Assembly: GCA_020072585.1 (NCBI GenBank)
Contig: JAIQGL010000003.1
Span: 1 to 64,000, forward strand
Direction: 5' to 3'
DNA: 64,000 bases
DNA from: Terriglobia bacterium
GTDB lineage: Bacteria > Acidobacteriota > Terriglobia > Terriglobales > Acidobacteriaceae
Part shown: piece by piece, positions 16,368 to 25,390 of the stretch
Layout: the number at the start of each line of letters is the position of its first letter
Position numbering within the stretch: position 1 is the first letter of the stretch
Notes under the pieces: model-generated
Told to the model about the DNA's origin: nothing
Databases searched by the model: none
What the model saw: the letters and a program-made list of their open reading frames with translations, nothing else
Program-made: the position numbers and the translations under genes

Positions 16368-16483
16368 AATTTTCCTTTGAATGTTGCTAAATATATCAGG
16401 TCTGGAGATTTCAAAAAGCTGTTGCGGCAAAGCCCAAAGCCGCCCGCAATTCTACAACCCGCGCTCCGCTGCGTTTACAGCCT

Positions 16484-16915
16484 TCAGGAATGCGCCCCAT
16501 AAATTTGGTACAGCATTATATAAACGATCACGCCTGTTACGGAGACGTAAAGCCATACCGGGAAAGTCCATCGTGAAATTCTGCGGTGCCGGTCAAATCG
16601 CGACTTCAGGCCATACGTGAGTGAGAGCACCACCAGCGGGACCACCGCTGCCGCCAGAATCGTGTGTGAAATCAGGATCGTGAAATAAACCGGCCTGGCC
16701 CATCCCTGACCCGGAAAATGTACCGACCCCACATGCGCATGGTAATAGAGGTAACAGACCAGGAAGACGCTCGACGTTGCAAACGCCGCAATCATGCAGG
16801 CCCGATGCAGTTGTATCCGTTTGCGCGCGATGAGCAGCCGGCCTATCGTAATCAAGACGGCGCTCGCGCCATTCAGCGTGGCATTCAGGGCGGGGAAGAC
16901 GCTATAGTCCGCCAT
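16484..16915 (-). CDS. DUF420 family membrane protein (cytochrome oxidase-linked)
   Basis: The 143-residue protein has four to five transmembrane helices and the DUF420 pattern: LNATLNGASAVLITIGRLLI, RKRIQLHRACMIAAF, YYHAHVGSVHF, VYFTILISHTILAAAVVPLV, RISRWTFPVWLYVSVTGVIVYIML. Conserved His residues (HRACM, HAHVG, SHTIL) suggest metal or heme contact. DUF420/CtaM-type proteins accompany heme-copper oxidase assembly, which fits its place after ctaB. Confidence 0.88.
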   Translation of the reverse strand: MADYSVFPALNATLNGASAVLITIGRLLIARKRIQLHRACMIAAFATSSVFLVCYLYYHAHVGSVHFPGQGWARPVYFTILISHTILAAAVVPLVVLSLTYGLKSRFDRHRRISRWTFPVWLYVSVTGVIVYIMLYQIYGAHS

Positions 16916-17035
16916 TTATACCGCCGAAAGCGGGTAAGCCTCTGAAAGCCTGCATCTGCGCTTGGCCTCAGAGGATACGGAAGCTTTCTGTCTGGAGCTT
17001 ACTGTTGATCTGTGCTTCAGCGTTGTTGCCATCAT

Positions 17036-17995
17036 TTAGGAACGCGCCACGTTCAGCATCATCAAGGCAAAAAGGAGCGGTAGATAAAGCACACTGGCTT
17101 GCAGCAACTGCCGGGCAAACTTTCTGGAGTCCGGTGATGTAGTGGGCAGATTGGTCCGCGCCAGTCTGAAAACAAACCACAGAAAGGCCAGTCCCAGCGC
17201 CAACGCGCCAAACAAATAGATCTTGCCGGTCATCCGCAGCAGCGTCGGGACCAGACTCACGGAAATGAGCGTGGAACAATACGTCAGCATCTGGCGGATC
17301 ACGCTGTGTCCAGCCTTGTCCACCACGGGAAGCATTTTGATGCCGGCGGCTTCGTAGTCCTCGCGGTACATCCACGCAATGGCCTGAAAATGCGGAAACT
17401 GCCAGAAGAACACGATCAGAAAAAGAAAGATCGCTTCAATTTCCATCCTCCCGCGAATCGCGGTCCAGCCCAGCAGTGGCGGCATGGCCCCCGGGAAGGC
17501 GCCTACAAAAGTTGATATCGGCGAAACACGCTTGAGCGGCGTATAAAACGCCAGATATGTTGCGGCGGTTGAAAATGCCAGCACGCCGGTGAGGACGTTC
17601 GTCGTCAGCGCCAGATACAAGGGGCCAAGGACCGTTGCCAGGATGCCGGCGGTTATGCCGGTGGCCAGGCTCATTCTGCCCGCAGGCAGTGGACGGTTGC
17701 GCGTGCGCCGCATCAGCGCGTCGATCTTATGTTCCAGGACCTCATTCAGCGCCGCGGAGCCTGCGCATGTCACGCCGATTCCAACCAGAGCGTTGAGCAA
17801 TGTCCACGTCAGCGATGTAACTCCGCTCTTGGCCGCACCCATGTAATAGCCGGCCCAGGCCGTCATTACAATCAGTGACGTCACGCGGACCTTGAACAAC
17901 TGGAGATAATCGCCGAAAAGAGAACTCTTTTTGAGTACGACCGGGGCCGCTGACGCCCCTGTTTTCTGGTCCAGTCTCTGCGGGACGGAGCTCAT
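17036..17995 (-). CDS. ctaB: Protoheme IX farnesyltransferase (heme O synthase)
   Basis: UbiA-family enzyme adding a farnesyl group to heme b to make heme O. The 319-residue sequence has about nine helices, the two Asp-rich motifs (EVLEHKIDALMRRTRNRPLPAGR and FYTPLKRVSPISTFVGAFPGAMPPLLGW) and WQFPHFQAIAWMYREDYEAAGIKMLP. Its ATG overlaps the stop of ctaA by four bases, so the two heme-modifying steps are co-translated. Confidence 0.95.
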   Translation of the reverse strand: MSSVPQRLDQKTGASAAPVVLKKSSLFGDYLQLFKVRVTSLIVMTAWAGYYMGAAKSGVTSLTWTLLNALVGIGVTCAGSAALNEVLEHKIDALMRRTRNRPLPAGRMSLATGITAGILATVLGPLYLALTTNVLTGVLAFSTAATYLAFYTPLKRVSPISTFVGAFPGAMPPLLGWTAIRGRMEIEAIFLFLIVFFWQFPHFQAIAWMYREDYEAAGIKMLPVVDKAGHSVIRQMLTYCSTLISVSLVPTLLRMTGKIYLFGALALGLAFLWFVFRLARTNLPTTSPDSRKFARQLLQASVLYLPLLFALMMLNVARS

Positions 17996-18936
17996 GCCGT
18001 GGCCACCTCACGCTGCCGGTCAAAAGGAATGACAGCCGCTGGATCTCCCGTATGCCGGTAGGCTTGGATCGTCAACACCATGCTCAAAGCCAGAATCAGC
18101 GCGCCCACCGCCAGATGTGCCACCGTCACGGCCACCAGAGACATTGTCGGCTGAGCTTCATTGATTCCTTGCACCACTCGAACTACATATGCGCTCACTC
18201 CCAGAAGCAGCTGCGCAATGAGCAGCAACAGCATCCATAAACCGGGGCGGCGCAGCTGCGGAATATTGGAATGTTTGGTGAGTACTCGCAGACTCACATA
18301 CAGCAGCAACCCGGCGACCAACAATGCGTTCAGGATGTGAGGATAAAGCAAAGCATGAACGATTTTGTGCACCGGCCAGTGGTTCGATCCGGAAGGGCCC
18401 CACTTGGTCCACACATGGCGGAAAGCCGCTCCAAGAATGAGCTGAAGATAGAGAAATCCAATCAGCATCCAGCAATGCCGAAGCAACGGCCGCGCATCTT
18501 TGCGGGTGATTTTTTCCGCGGGCTCTTCCAGCCAGCTACGGCTCGTAAAAACGGCAATTGCCGCAAGTACGCAGAACATTGTCTGGCCGACCGTGGCGTG
18601 GGCCGTGGAGATTGCGGGAGGAAGAAAGTTCAATACCGTAAGACCGCCCAGAACTCCCTGAACGATCACCCCAGCCACCGCCCCCAGTGTTAACCCGCGC
18701 ATCCAGCGGCGCTTGTCCACGCGCCATGTCCAGATTGCGACAATGATCGTGAGTAGCCCCACGAATTCGGCGATCATGCGATGGGTGTGCTCAAACTTCA
18801 CCCCGCCGATCATCTTGGGAATCTTGAACAAATGCCCGAAGCTTGTGGGCCAATCCGGGACGGCAAGCCCGGCATTGTTGCTGGTGACCAGCCCGCCGGC
18901 AACGATCAGCAGGAAGGCCAGCGCGGCAACAAACAC
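17992..18936 (-). CDS. ctaA: Heme A synthase (CtaA/Cox15)
   Basis: Oxidises heme O to heme A for cytochrome aa3-type oxidases. The 314-residue version has eight helices and paired His ligands in VKFEHTHRMIAEFVG, ISTAHATVGQ, WPVHKIVHALLYPHIL and VAHLAVGAL. GLVTSNNAGLAVPDWPTSFG is the family signature after helix 1. The start given is a GTG, but it lies inside the first helix. The frame is open to a stop just upstream and a CTG at 18976-18978 with AGGGAG seven bases before it would restore the N-terminus (TSSTYNAAQHRFT), so the true protein may be about 14 residues longer. Confidence 0.93.
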   Translation of the reverse strand: MFVAALAFLLIVAGGLVTSNNAGLAVPDWPTSFGHLFKIPKMIGGVKFEHTHRMIAEFVGLLTIIVAIWTWRVDKRRWMRGLTLGAVAGVIVQGVLGGLTVLNFLPPAISTAHATVGQTMFCVLAAIAVFTSRSWLEEPAEKITRKDARPLLRHCWMLIGFLYLQLILGAAFRHVWTKWGPSGSNHWPVHKIVHALLYPHILNALLVAGLLLYVSLRVLTKHSNIPQLRRPGLWMLLLLIAQLLLGVSAYVVRVVQGINEAQPTMSLVAVTVAHLAVGALILALSMVLTIQAYRHTGDPAAVIPFDRQREVATA

Positions 18937-19209
18937 AGTAAAGCGATGTTGAGCGGCGTTATACGTGGACGAGGTCAGAACTGCTCCCTGGAATTACTGA
19001 CTATTTTACACTGCGACTCGACACATCTGAAACCAGCGGCGAGGTCTTTTTCCCGAGCATAGCGCGGGGAACCCTATCGCAACGAATCTTCTAAGAGGGA
19101 CCGACTTCACAAACCTCGATCGCAGCGCCGATCATGGGCGGAATGATTACCTCAACCATCCATGTGCTGATCCTGGTTCCGGTGTTTTCGTGGGCGATTG
19201 ATCGGAGCG

Positions 19210-19419
19210 CTATTTCACTTTCTTCCCGGTCACAGCAAACTTCAGAAAACGGAATGCCATATAGAAGGCGCTCAGCATGAGCACGCCCGGAACAAAAACC
19301 GCAAGAGTGCCCGAGAGAAGCGTGTATCCCTTGAAAGTGGTGGGAATGTAGTCGGATGCTCCCAGGCCAGCCACTGCTAGCACCAAGCCCAAAATGGCGG
19401 AGAATACACGATGCACCAT
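19210..19419 (-). CDS. Small two-helix membrane protein
   Basis: The 69-residue product has two hydrophobic segments (VFSAILGLVLAVAGLGA and LSGTLAVFVPGVLMLSAFYMAF) and a basic tail (FAVTGKKVK). The start at 19419 has GAGAGG five bases upstream; an earlier in-frame ATG at 19509 has no such signal. No family recognised. Its place between the copper lipoprotein and ctaA suggests a link with the respiratory group, but this is weak. Confidence 0.6.
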   Translation of the reverse strand: MVHRVFSAILGLVLAVAGLGASDYIPTTFKGYTLLSGTLAVFVPGVLMLSAFYMAFRFLKFAVTGKKVK

Positions 19420-19514
19420 GATTCCTCTCATTCGTCCCGAACGAGACTGGGCCGAGAATAGCAGCAATGTGCTGCTATCCCGATTCCAATGCCTACAGAA
19501 CTGTCTCAACCTTT

Positions 19515-19583
19515 GTCATGCTGAGCGTCGCTCGAGCTGAGCTAGGTGCTGCGAGAGCAAAGTCGAAGCATCCCGAGGATATC
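19515..19583. repeat. Intergenic repeat related to the block at 10380
   Basis: The text GTCATGCTGAGCGTCGCTCG ... AGTCGAAGCATCCCGAGG is a form of a widespread repeat (compare TCATCCCGAAGGGCGTGAGC at 10382). It lies between the copper lipoprotein gene and the small membrane gene. Confidence 0.5.
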
Positions 19584-19683
19584 TCGTCTGCCATGCTGCC
19601 GCAGGTGTTCTCACCATACAGCATGAACCGCTTCCGCATTTACCCATCTACAAATTACCCATTTGCCAATTCTTCCCGAGCCC

Positions 19684-20454
19684 TCACTGCGCCGTAAACG
19701 CAAATCGCACATCCGTATCCATTTTGGACGATACCTTTACCTTCATCGTCTGCTCGCCGAATTTTTCATGCACCGCTGCCAGTGTGTACTCCCCCGGAGG
19801 CAGGTTCTTGATCTCATAGCTGCCATTTGCCGCGCTTACCGCAAAATACGGATGCGTCATCACGTTAATGTAGGCCCTCATCCATGGATGCTGATTGCAT
19901 TGCACCGCAATCATCATCTCCGGCGTGGGAAAAGTCTTGGTGATGGGCTTGTCGGTGGGCATCTGCGATTCATTGAATGGCTGGTTCTTGCCCGGCATGT
20001 CGTGGATATTGTGGTCTGCCGTGTCTGTGTTGGTGATCTTGAGCGGCTGCCCCGCCATGATTCCCAGCATGTGCGGGATGTAGCGGCAGCCCTTCTGGTC
20101 CAGAACCACCGGTTCCGTGGGAACTGCGAACGCGCCCTGCGGCAGCCCCTCTTTCACGTAGATAAAAACATTGGCGAGCTTGCCGCTATTCACCATCACG
20201 GCATCGGACGGCTGCGGCCCTGTCGGGCAGCCTGGATCGGCCGTCATGTCCAGCGGTTTTGTCTTTGGCGCGGCGCCCTTGAAGTTCACTACGCCACTAA
20301 CGCTACCGGCTGTGGCGGCATCAACGCTGATGGTTGCGGGCTTGGGCGCAGCCGCGGGCTGTTCAGAGGCAGGTTGGGGTTTGCTGCAACCAAGTGCAAG
20401 AAGCAGTGCAAGCAAGACAGTTGGTGCAAAAGAACGAATAGAAATGGTTCTCAC
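19684..20454 (-). CDS. Copper-binding (cupredoxin-like) lipoprotein with carboxypeptidase-regulatory domain
   Basis: The 256-residue precursor has a lipoprotein signal (LLALLLALGC, Cys23) and a Pro/Ala linker to about 45. The central domain has a cupredoxin-type ligand set: His148 and His151 in DHNIHDMP, and Cys186, His189, Met192 in CNQHPWM. The C-terminal part (FAVSAANGSYEIKNLPPGEYTLAAVHEKFGEQTMKV) is a carboxypeptidase-regulatory/SdrD-like beta sandwich. It probably binds copper in the periplasm, for electron transfer or copper delivery to the oxidase. It shares an ATGA overlap with the gene before it. Confidence 0.78.
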   Translation of the reverse strand: MRTISIRSFAPTVLLALLLALGCSKPQPASEQPAAAPKPATISVDAATAGSVSGVVNFKGAAPKTKPLDMTADPGCPTGPQPSDAVMVNSGKLANVFIYVKEGLPQGAFAVPTEPVVLDQKGCRYIPHMLGIMAGQPLKITNTDTADHNIHDMPGKNQPFNESQMPTDKPITKTFPTPEMMIAVQCNQHPWMRAYINVMTHPYFAVSAANGSYEIKNLPPGEYTLAAVHEKFGEQTMKVKVSSKMDTDVRFAFTAQ

Positions 20455-20666
20455 ATTTTTTCCTTTATGAAAGATTTCATCTGCAGTTTGGTCGCCGCGA
20501 AGATGAGGACTGCGACGATCAGAACAGCGACCAGGATGAGTATTTTCAAGAGCATGGGGTTTGTCGGCCCGGCTACGGGGATTGTAGCGCCCGCGCCGAT
20601 TAGAATCGCGTCCGAGCCATCCTTACGGAATGGAGGATCATAAGGGATGGCGCTAAGTTTTCTCAA
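20451..20666 (-). CDS. Small single-helix membrane protein coupled to the copper lipoprotein
   Basis: Up to 71 residues. One long hydrophobic helix (MLLKILILVAVLIVAVLIFA) lies near the C-terminus, followed by a basic tail (KLQMKSFIKEKM). The stop overlaps the start of the copper lipoprotein by four bases (ATGA), which argues that it is real. The start is uncertain: the outer limit is a TTG at 20666 and an internal ATG precedes the helix. The geometry recalls small subunits of respiratory complexes, but no family is identified. Confidence 0.55.
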   Translation of the reverse strand: MRKLSAIPYDPPFRKDGSDAILIGAGATIPVAGPTNPMLLKILILVAVLIVAVLIFAATKLQMKSFIKEKM

Positions 20667-20723
20667 GAGAAACGCATTGCTATTGATTCGTCTTGGCTAA
20701 CAGGAAATTGCAGGTCAACCGTT

Positions 20724-21752
20724 TCAATCGCTCCCGGTGGCCACCGCCGCGTGCTCCATATTCGCAATCACGGCGTCGGCAAATTCAGTGGTGCCCGCTG
20801 TACCTCCCACATCGCGCGTCAGGTGCAATTTTTCCTTGTATGTCTTTTCCAGTGCGGCGTGGACCTTGTCCGCCGCTTCCACTTCACGCATATGGCGCAG
20901 CATCAGCACGGCCGACTGCAACACCGCTGTCGGATTGGCCAGGTCTTTGCCCGCAATGTCTGGCGCAGAACCATGCACGGCCTCAAAAATGGCGCACTTG
21001 GTGCCGATGTTCGCCCCCGGCACCAGCCCCAGGCCGCCCACAAATGCCGCGCACAGATCAGAGAGAATATCGCCGTAAAAGTTTTCCATGACCAGTACGT
21101 CATACTGGTAGGGATTCATCACCAGTTGCATACACGTGTTGTCCACGATGTGCTCGCCGTAGGTGATTTCCGGAAATTCTTTGGCCACATCGCGGCAGCA
21201 GCGCAGGAACAGGCCGTCACTCATCTTCATGATGTTGGCTTTGTGAATGGCGTGGACGCGATGGCGTTTTTCCCGCCGTGCATACTCAAACGCAAACCGC
21301 GCGATCCGCGTGGAAGCCTTTTCCGTAATGATTTTCAGCGACTCCACCACTCCCGGCACCACTTCATGCTCGATTCCCGAATACAGGCCCTCAGTGTTTT
21401 CCCGCACAATCGCCAGATCAACGCTGGGATAGCGCGTAGGCAGGGAAGGCAGGTTGCGGATCGGGCGGAAGTTCGCAAAAAGCTCGAACTGCTTGCGCAA
21501 CGCCACGTTGATGCTGGAAAAGCCGCCGCCGATCGGCGTGGTCACCGGCCCTTTTAGACCGAGCCCCGTCCGCTCAATCGACTGTGTAAGCTCCTTGGGA
21601 ATGTATTCGCCATACTTGGCAAATGCCTCTGAACCCGCCACAAAGGGCTCCCAATCAATCTTCACCCCGGACGCATTGACAATCCGCACCGTGGCATTCG
21701 TAACCTCCGGGCCGATGCCGTCGCCCGGTATCAACGTGACTTTATGTGCCAT
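20724..21752 (-). CDS. Isocitrate dehydrogenase, NAD-dependent type
   Basis: Member of the isocitrate/isopropylmalate dehydrogenase family; oxidative decarboxylation of isocitrate to 2-oxoglutarate in the TCA cycle. The 342-residue sequence has [11 protein letters not shown] near the start, substrate loop [39 protein letters not shown], the catalytic Lys in [13 protein letters not shown], metal Asp residues in [22 protein letters not shown], and the cofactor region [20 protein letters not shown]. The short length and motifs favour the homo-oligomeric NAD type; isopropylmalate or homoisocitrate use is less likely but possible. Confidence 0.9.
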   Translation of the reverse strand: MAHKVTLIPGDGIGPEVTNATVRIVNASGVKIDWEPFVAGSEAFAKYGEYIPKELTQSIERTGLGLKGPVTTPIGGGFSSINVALRKQFELFANFRPIRNLPSLPTRYPSVDLAIVRENTEGLYSGIEHEVVPGVVESLKIITEKASTRIARFAFEYARREKRHRVHAIHKANIMKMSDGLFLRCCRDVAKEFPEITYGEHIVDNTCMQLVMNPYQYDVLVMENFYGDILSDLCAAFVGGLGLVPGANIGTKCAIFEAVHGSAPDIAGKDLANPTAVLQSAVLMLRHMREVEAADKVHAALEKTYKEKLHLTRDVGGTAGTTEFADAVIANMEHAAVATGSD

Positions 21753-21761
21753 GACTCCTGC

Positions 21762-22259
21762 TTATTTCGCGCTGGTCTTTGCCTTGGCCGGCTTGGACTT
21801 GTCGTCTTTGGTATTGAGCAGTGATTCAAGCTCAGAATGGAATTCGCCTACGTCCTTGAAGTCGCGGTAAACGGAGGCGAAGCGGATGTAGGCGACCTTG
21901 TCGATCTGCTTCAGGCTATTCATGATCTGTTCGCCCAGTTCGCTGGTCGTGCGCTCGCGCTCCGGGGAATCGATGACGAACTGCTCCACTTCATTCACAA
22001 TCTGCTCCATTTTGCCCATGGATATCGGCCGTTTCTCACAGGCCCTTAATAATCCAGCCAGGACTTTTTGCCGCTCGAATTTCTCCCGGCGGCCGTCTTT
22101 TTTCACTACCATGTAAGGGATTTCGTCGATGCGCTCGTAGGTGGTGAAACGCTTTTCGCATTTCAGGCATTCGCGGCGGCGGCGAATGGATTCCCCTTCT
22201 TTGCTCTCGCGCGAGTCCACCACTTTGTCATTTTCGAACCCGCAAAACGGACATTTCAT
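21762..22259 (-). CDS. nrdR: Transcriptional repressor NrdR
   Basis: ATP-cone regulator of ribonucleotide reductase genes. The 165-residue protein begins with the zinc ribbon MKCPFCGFENDKVVDSR ... RRRECLKCEKRFTTYE (two CxxC pairs), followed by an ATP-cone (VVKKDGRREKFERQKVLAGLLRACEKRPIS) with the VYRDF motif (ASVYRDFKDVGEF). The tail after about residue 148 is Lys/Ala-rich. It stands directly upstream of the isocitrate dehydrogenase gene with only nine bases between. NrdR boxes near nrd genes cannot be tested here. Confidence 0.96.
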   Translation of the reverse strand: MKCPFCGFENDKVVDSRESKEGESIRRRRECLKCEKRFTTYERIDEIPYMVVKKDGRREKFERQKVLAGLLRACEKRPISMGKMEQIVNEVEQFVIDSPERERTTSELGEQIMNSLKQIDKVAYIRFASVYRDFKDVGEFHSELESLLNTKDDKSKPAKAKTSAK

Positions 22260-22419
22260 TGTGTCTTAACCGGAACTTTCCAAAGGGTTTGTTGACTTAG
22301 ATTGTAACAGGCATGGTGCAAGACCCGGTACTCAGGCCATTGGTATTCGGCCCTGAGAACATGCAGCGTGCCTGGCGCCAAACCAAATACCCAGAGCCCA
22401 AAATAGTCCTAAATACAAG

Positions 22420-23520
22420 CTAATCTTCTTCCAGAAATTTCTCTTCTTCCTGGATGCTCGCCTCTTCCATCTGCGTGATCGAGACATGCTCTGAACGCGC
22501 CATCGCCAGCCCTGCGGGAGTCACGGACATAAACGTCGTGAGCCAGAGCATGATGCCGCAACTGGTAGCCAGTTCAGGTGACAGGTTGAAAACCCCGCGC
22601 AGCATGCCGATCGTCGCCAGTTGCGAGCCGCCGCCCACCACCGGCAACTGCAATACGCCTCCCACCACGCTGGCGGCCGTGAGCAGAAAGACGCTGGAAA
22701 GCGTCATCTGGGAGAGCCGGTGGATGGAATACGCGTGCGTCACTGCCATATATGCAAAGCCGATAAATACCCAGATAAGAATAGAAAGCCCGCTCAGCTG
22801 AAAGAAAGACGCGAGATCTTTGACCGTGTTGAGTCCTTCGCCAAAGGCCACCACACGCTTACCCACGGCATGGCCAACTTTGGGAGAAATCCGTCCAAAC
22901 AGCCGTACAAAAAACTTTGACGCTATGGAAGGGTTCTTTCGTATTTTGACTGCCACCAGAGCCACCATGACCACGCCCAGGAACAAGGCGATGGCAAAGG
23001 CCTCAAAGAAGGTGAATGATGAAACCTCGTATCCCAGAAAATGTCGTCTGGGGGAATTTGCAAATCCCGGCAGCTTGCTGAGCGTCTCTCTTGACCACAG
23101 AATGTTCACCGCCATGATCAGCGCGAATGCTCCGGTATCAAAGATCCTCTCCACCGTCCACACCGCCAATTGTGACGACATGCTCAGATTCACTTTGCGC
23201 GCAATCAGGTACGGCCGTATGAACTCTCCCGGCCTTCCCAGCAACGCCAGCCCGGTAAAACCGATCATGGTGGGCGCCACCAGGTCAGATGTCTTGGCCT
23301 CGCACACCGGCCGCAGCAGGATCTTCCAGCGCAAGGCGCGAAGAATATAGTCGGCATAGACCAGCGCCACACCGGCCACGATATAAAACTTGTTGGTATT
23401 GTGGGTGGCCACCCAGAAGCGGTGCCAGTCAAATTTCTTCCAGGCCCGCACCTGCAGATAAACCAGCGAAGCCAGCACAACCAGCACCAGGGCGGTGATC
23501 AGAAATCTTTTTTTACTCAT
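22420..23520 (-). CDS. Flippase-like membrane protein (LPG synthase TM / UPF0104)
   Basis: The 366-residue polytopic protein has eight or more helices and the conserved features of the lysylphosphatidylglycerol-synthase membrane domain: DYILRALRWKILLRPV, GFTGLALLGRPGEFIRPYLIARK, WTVERIFDTGAFALIM, and PVVGGGSQLATIGMLRGVFNL. It lacks the soluble acyl-transferring domain, so it is likely a lipid- or glycolipid-handling flippase-type protein rather than an aminoacyl-PG synthase. A ribosome site is not obvious before the ATG. Confidence 0.88.
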   Translation of the reverse strand: MSKKRFLITALVLVVLASLVYLQVRAWKKFDWHRFWVATHNTNKFYIVAGVALVYADYILRALRWKILLRPVCEAKTSDLVAPTMIGFTGLALLGRPGEFIRPYLIARKVNLSMSSQLAVWTVERIFDTGAFALIMAVNILWSRETLSKLPGFANSPRRHFLGYEVSSFTFFEAFAIALFLGVVMVALVAVKIRKNPSIASKFFVRLFGRISPKVGHAVGKRVVAFGEGLNTVKDLASFFQLSGLSILIWVFIGFAYMAVTHAYSIHRLSQMTLSSVFLLTAASVVGGVLQLPVVGGGSQLATIGMLRGVFNLSPELATSCGIMLWLTTFMSVTPAGLAMARSEHVSITQMEEASIQEEEKFLEED

Positions 23521-23547
23521 GGTTTTGTGCCGACTCTACCGATCATA

Positions 23548-23579
23548 CAAAAAAAGCGCCCTGCGGGTAGGACGCGCTT
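23548..23579 (-). terminator. Rho-independent terminator after the transglycosylase gene
   Basis: On the minus strand AGCGCGTCCTACCCGCAGGG CGCT folds with AGCGC/GCGCT and CCT/AGG pairs and is followed by seven T residues. It lies about 23 bases after the stop of the gene at 23603 and before the start of the next gene at 23520. Confidence 0.8.
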
Positions 23580-23602
23580 CAATCGTTCTATTCTCTGATA
23601 CT

Positions 23603-24457
23603 TTATGCGGGGCTCGCGGACTTGGACGCGCTCGCCTGCTGCCGCCTGGCCTTCTTCACGGGATTGGGTCTGGTTGTCTTGGCCGGTACAGCCGTCTTGG
23701 TCGCAGCCACGGTCTTCATCTGGGCGCGTTTCTTTGCGTTAAAGTCACGCACAATTTTGTTGATATAAATGCGGGTCTCGCGATACGGAGGAACACCGTT
23801 GTATTGCTTTACGCGATGTGCGCCGGCATTGTAGGCCGCCAAGGCTTTGATGGGATCGTTGTTATACCTGTCCAGCAGAGCGCCCAGGTGCGCCGTGCCC
23901 GCCTCAATATTGGCCCTGGGATCGAATGGATCACTCACGCCCAGCTGTGCCGCCGTCCCTGGCATGAGTTGCATCAACCCCTGCGCGCCCTTCTTCGATA
24001 CTGCCCTGGTCTTGAAGTTACTCTCAGCCTTGATCACGCTGCTCACGAAGTCCGGGTCAATCCGGTTGCGGTTGCTGGCTTCCCGAACCACCTGGTCAAG
24101 ATCAATATTTTGCGCCGCCTTGGCCGGGATAGCGGCTTCCGCCGTTGCTGCTGGCACCTGGATCGTCGGAGATTGGATCGTTGAGGATTGGATGGTCGGC
24201 GGTTGAACCACTGTCTGGTTTTGCGCCTGTGGCGGCGGGATGAGCGGTATTTCTTCGGCTTCAAACGACTCAATCTGGTCGGTGGCAATGTCCATATAGC
24301 CCGCGCCGGTATAGAGCCGGATGGAGCTGCCCATTACCTCTTTTCGATCAAATCGAATGGAAAAACCATTGCGCAGAATGGCGACCTCTCCTGCAAAAGC
24401 GGAAAGCTGTGCCCCCACCAACACAATTCCCATCGCTATGGGCCTGAAAATTCGCAT
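23603..24457 (-). CDS. Lytic transglycosylase (SLT family)
   Basis: The 284-residue secreted protein has a signal peptide (FRPIAMGIVLVGAQLSAFAG), a small beta N-domain, a Gln/Thr-rich linker with a repeated TIQSxTIQ pattern (about 85-105), and a C-terminal SLT domain: catalytic Glu in VIKAESNFKTRAVS, then KGAQGLMQLMPGTAAQLG and ALAAYNAGAHRVKQYNGVPPYRET. It cleaves peptidoglycan glycan strands to anhydromuropeptides. The basic, Ala-rich tail is typical of this family in the phylum. Start chosen at the ATG 24457; a GTG nine bases upstream is the alternative. Confidence 0.92.
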   Translation of the reverse strand: MRIFRPIAMGIVLVGAQLSAFAGEVAILRNGFSIRFDRKEVMGSSIRLYTGAGYMDIATDQIESFEAEEIPLIPPPQAQNQTVVQPPTIQSSTIQSPTIQVPAATAEAAIPAKAAQNIDLDQVVREASNRNRIDPDFVSSVIKAESNFKTRAVSKKGAQGLMQLMPGTAAQLGVSDPFDPRANIEAGTAHLGALLDRYNNDPIKALAAYNAGAHRVKQYNGVPPYRETRIYINKIVRDFNAKKRAQMKTVAATKTAVPAKTTRPNPVKKARRQQASASKSASPA

Positions 24458-24488
24458 ACAGAGCACAAGACAGGTTATTTTGACCTAT

Positions 24489-25358
24489 TTAACTGCTGAA
24501 AGCCAGCCCCAAAATTTCTTCCACGGCTTGGGCCACGCCGCTTTCCGCGTTGCTGGCAGTCACCTTCCAGCCGTTCTGCTTCAGTTCTTCAGATGCATTT
24601 CCCATCACAACCGCAAGTCCCGCAAATTCAAGCATTTCCAGGTCATTATAATTGTCTCCAATGGCCATAATCTGCTCTCTCGGAATATCGTGCTGCTCTG
24701 CCCATCGCCGTAGCGCATGACCCTTGGAACATTCGCTGCTGAGAATATCCAGAATGCACAAGTCCCGGTGGTCATATTGGGTCTTCATGACAGTGATTTT
24801 GTCCTGAAAGTCCGCATCATTCAGCCTGCCCTGGGCCTCTTCCATCCGCGCCACGCGGCCGCAATACATGGCCTGTAGAGGGTCTTCGTCTCTCAAGGCA
24901 TTTTCCAGAGGGGCCACAAATTTAATGTAAGGCCGGTTGACCTCCAGCCATCGGGAAACAGACTTGTTCAACTCATCGGCCCGTTCCAGGACCAGCGAAT
25001 CATTTCCCGGCACATTGGCAGAACGGTCAAAGGTCAGCACGGCATGACCACGAAATTCATCCATGTGGCGAATCAACTGGCGCGCGGTTTCGCAGGAGAG
25101 CCTATCCGTGTAGTGTGTTTCGCCGTCGCTGGAACGTACCAGAGCGCCGTTCGAACTGATCAGCAGCATTGGTACGCCAATCTCCCGTGCGATCGGCATG
25201 GCATAGTCATGGCGCCGTCCCGTGGCCAGTACGATCTGCACGCCAGATTCATGCGCAGCCCGTAGAGCTGCAATGTTGCGTATGGACACCTGAAAATTCG
25301 GGTCGGTCAGAGTGCCGTCAATGTCCAGGGCCAACAGTTGGATGGGTTGCCGCTTCAC
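24489..25358 (-). CDS. HAD-superfamily phosphatase, Cof-type
   Basis: The 289-residue hydrolase has HAD motif I LLALDIDGTLTDPN (nucleophile Asp), motif II LLISSNGALV, motif III Lys in SSECSKGHALRRWAEQH and motif IV MAIGDNYNDLEMLEFAG. The C2 cap domain lies between, as in Cof/YbiV sugar-phosphate phosphatases. The start is taken as the GTG at 25358 because GGGAG lies a few bases upstream and motif I follows; a longer frame to 25427 has no support. Substrate unknown. Confidence 0.9.
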   Translation of the reverse strand: MKRQPIQLLALDIDGTLTDPNFQVSIRNIAALRAAHESGVQIVLATGRRHDYAMPIAREIGVPMLLISSNGALVRSSDGETHYTDRLSCETARQLIRHMDEFRGHAVLTFDRSANVPGNDSLVLERADELNKSVSRWLEVNRPYIKFVAPLENALRDEDPLQAMYCGRVARMEEAQGRLNDADFQDKITVMKTQYDHRDLCILDILSSECSKGHALRRWAEQHDIPREQIMAIGDNYNDLEMLEFAGLAVVMGNASEELKQNGWKVTASNAESGVAQAVEEILGLAFSS

Positions 25359-25390
25359 TTGTCTCCCATCATACCGTGTTGAGTGCTCGG

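Noticed and set aside
19663-20643. 326-codon open frame on the plus strand opposite the copper lipoprotein gene
   Set aside because: It is antisense to a gene with a lipobox, cupredoxin ligands and coupled neighbour; the plus frame is His/Arg-rich with no domain.
20751-21557. 268-codon plus-strand frame across the isocitrate dehydrogenase gene
   Set aside because: The minus strand has all catalytic motifs of the enzyme; the plus frame is His/Gln/Arg-rich noise typical of GC-biased antisense.
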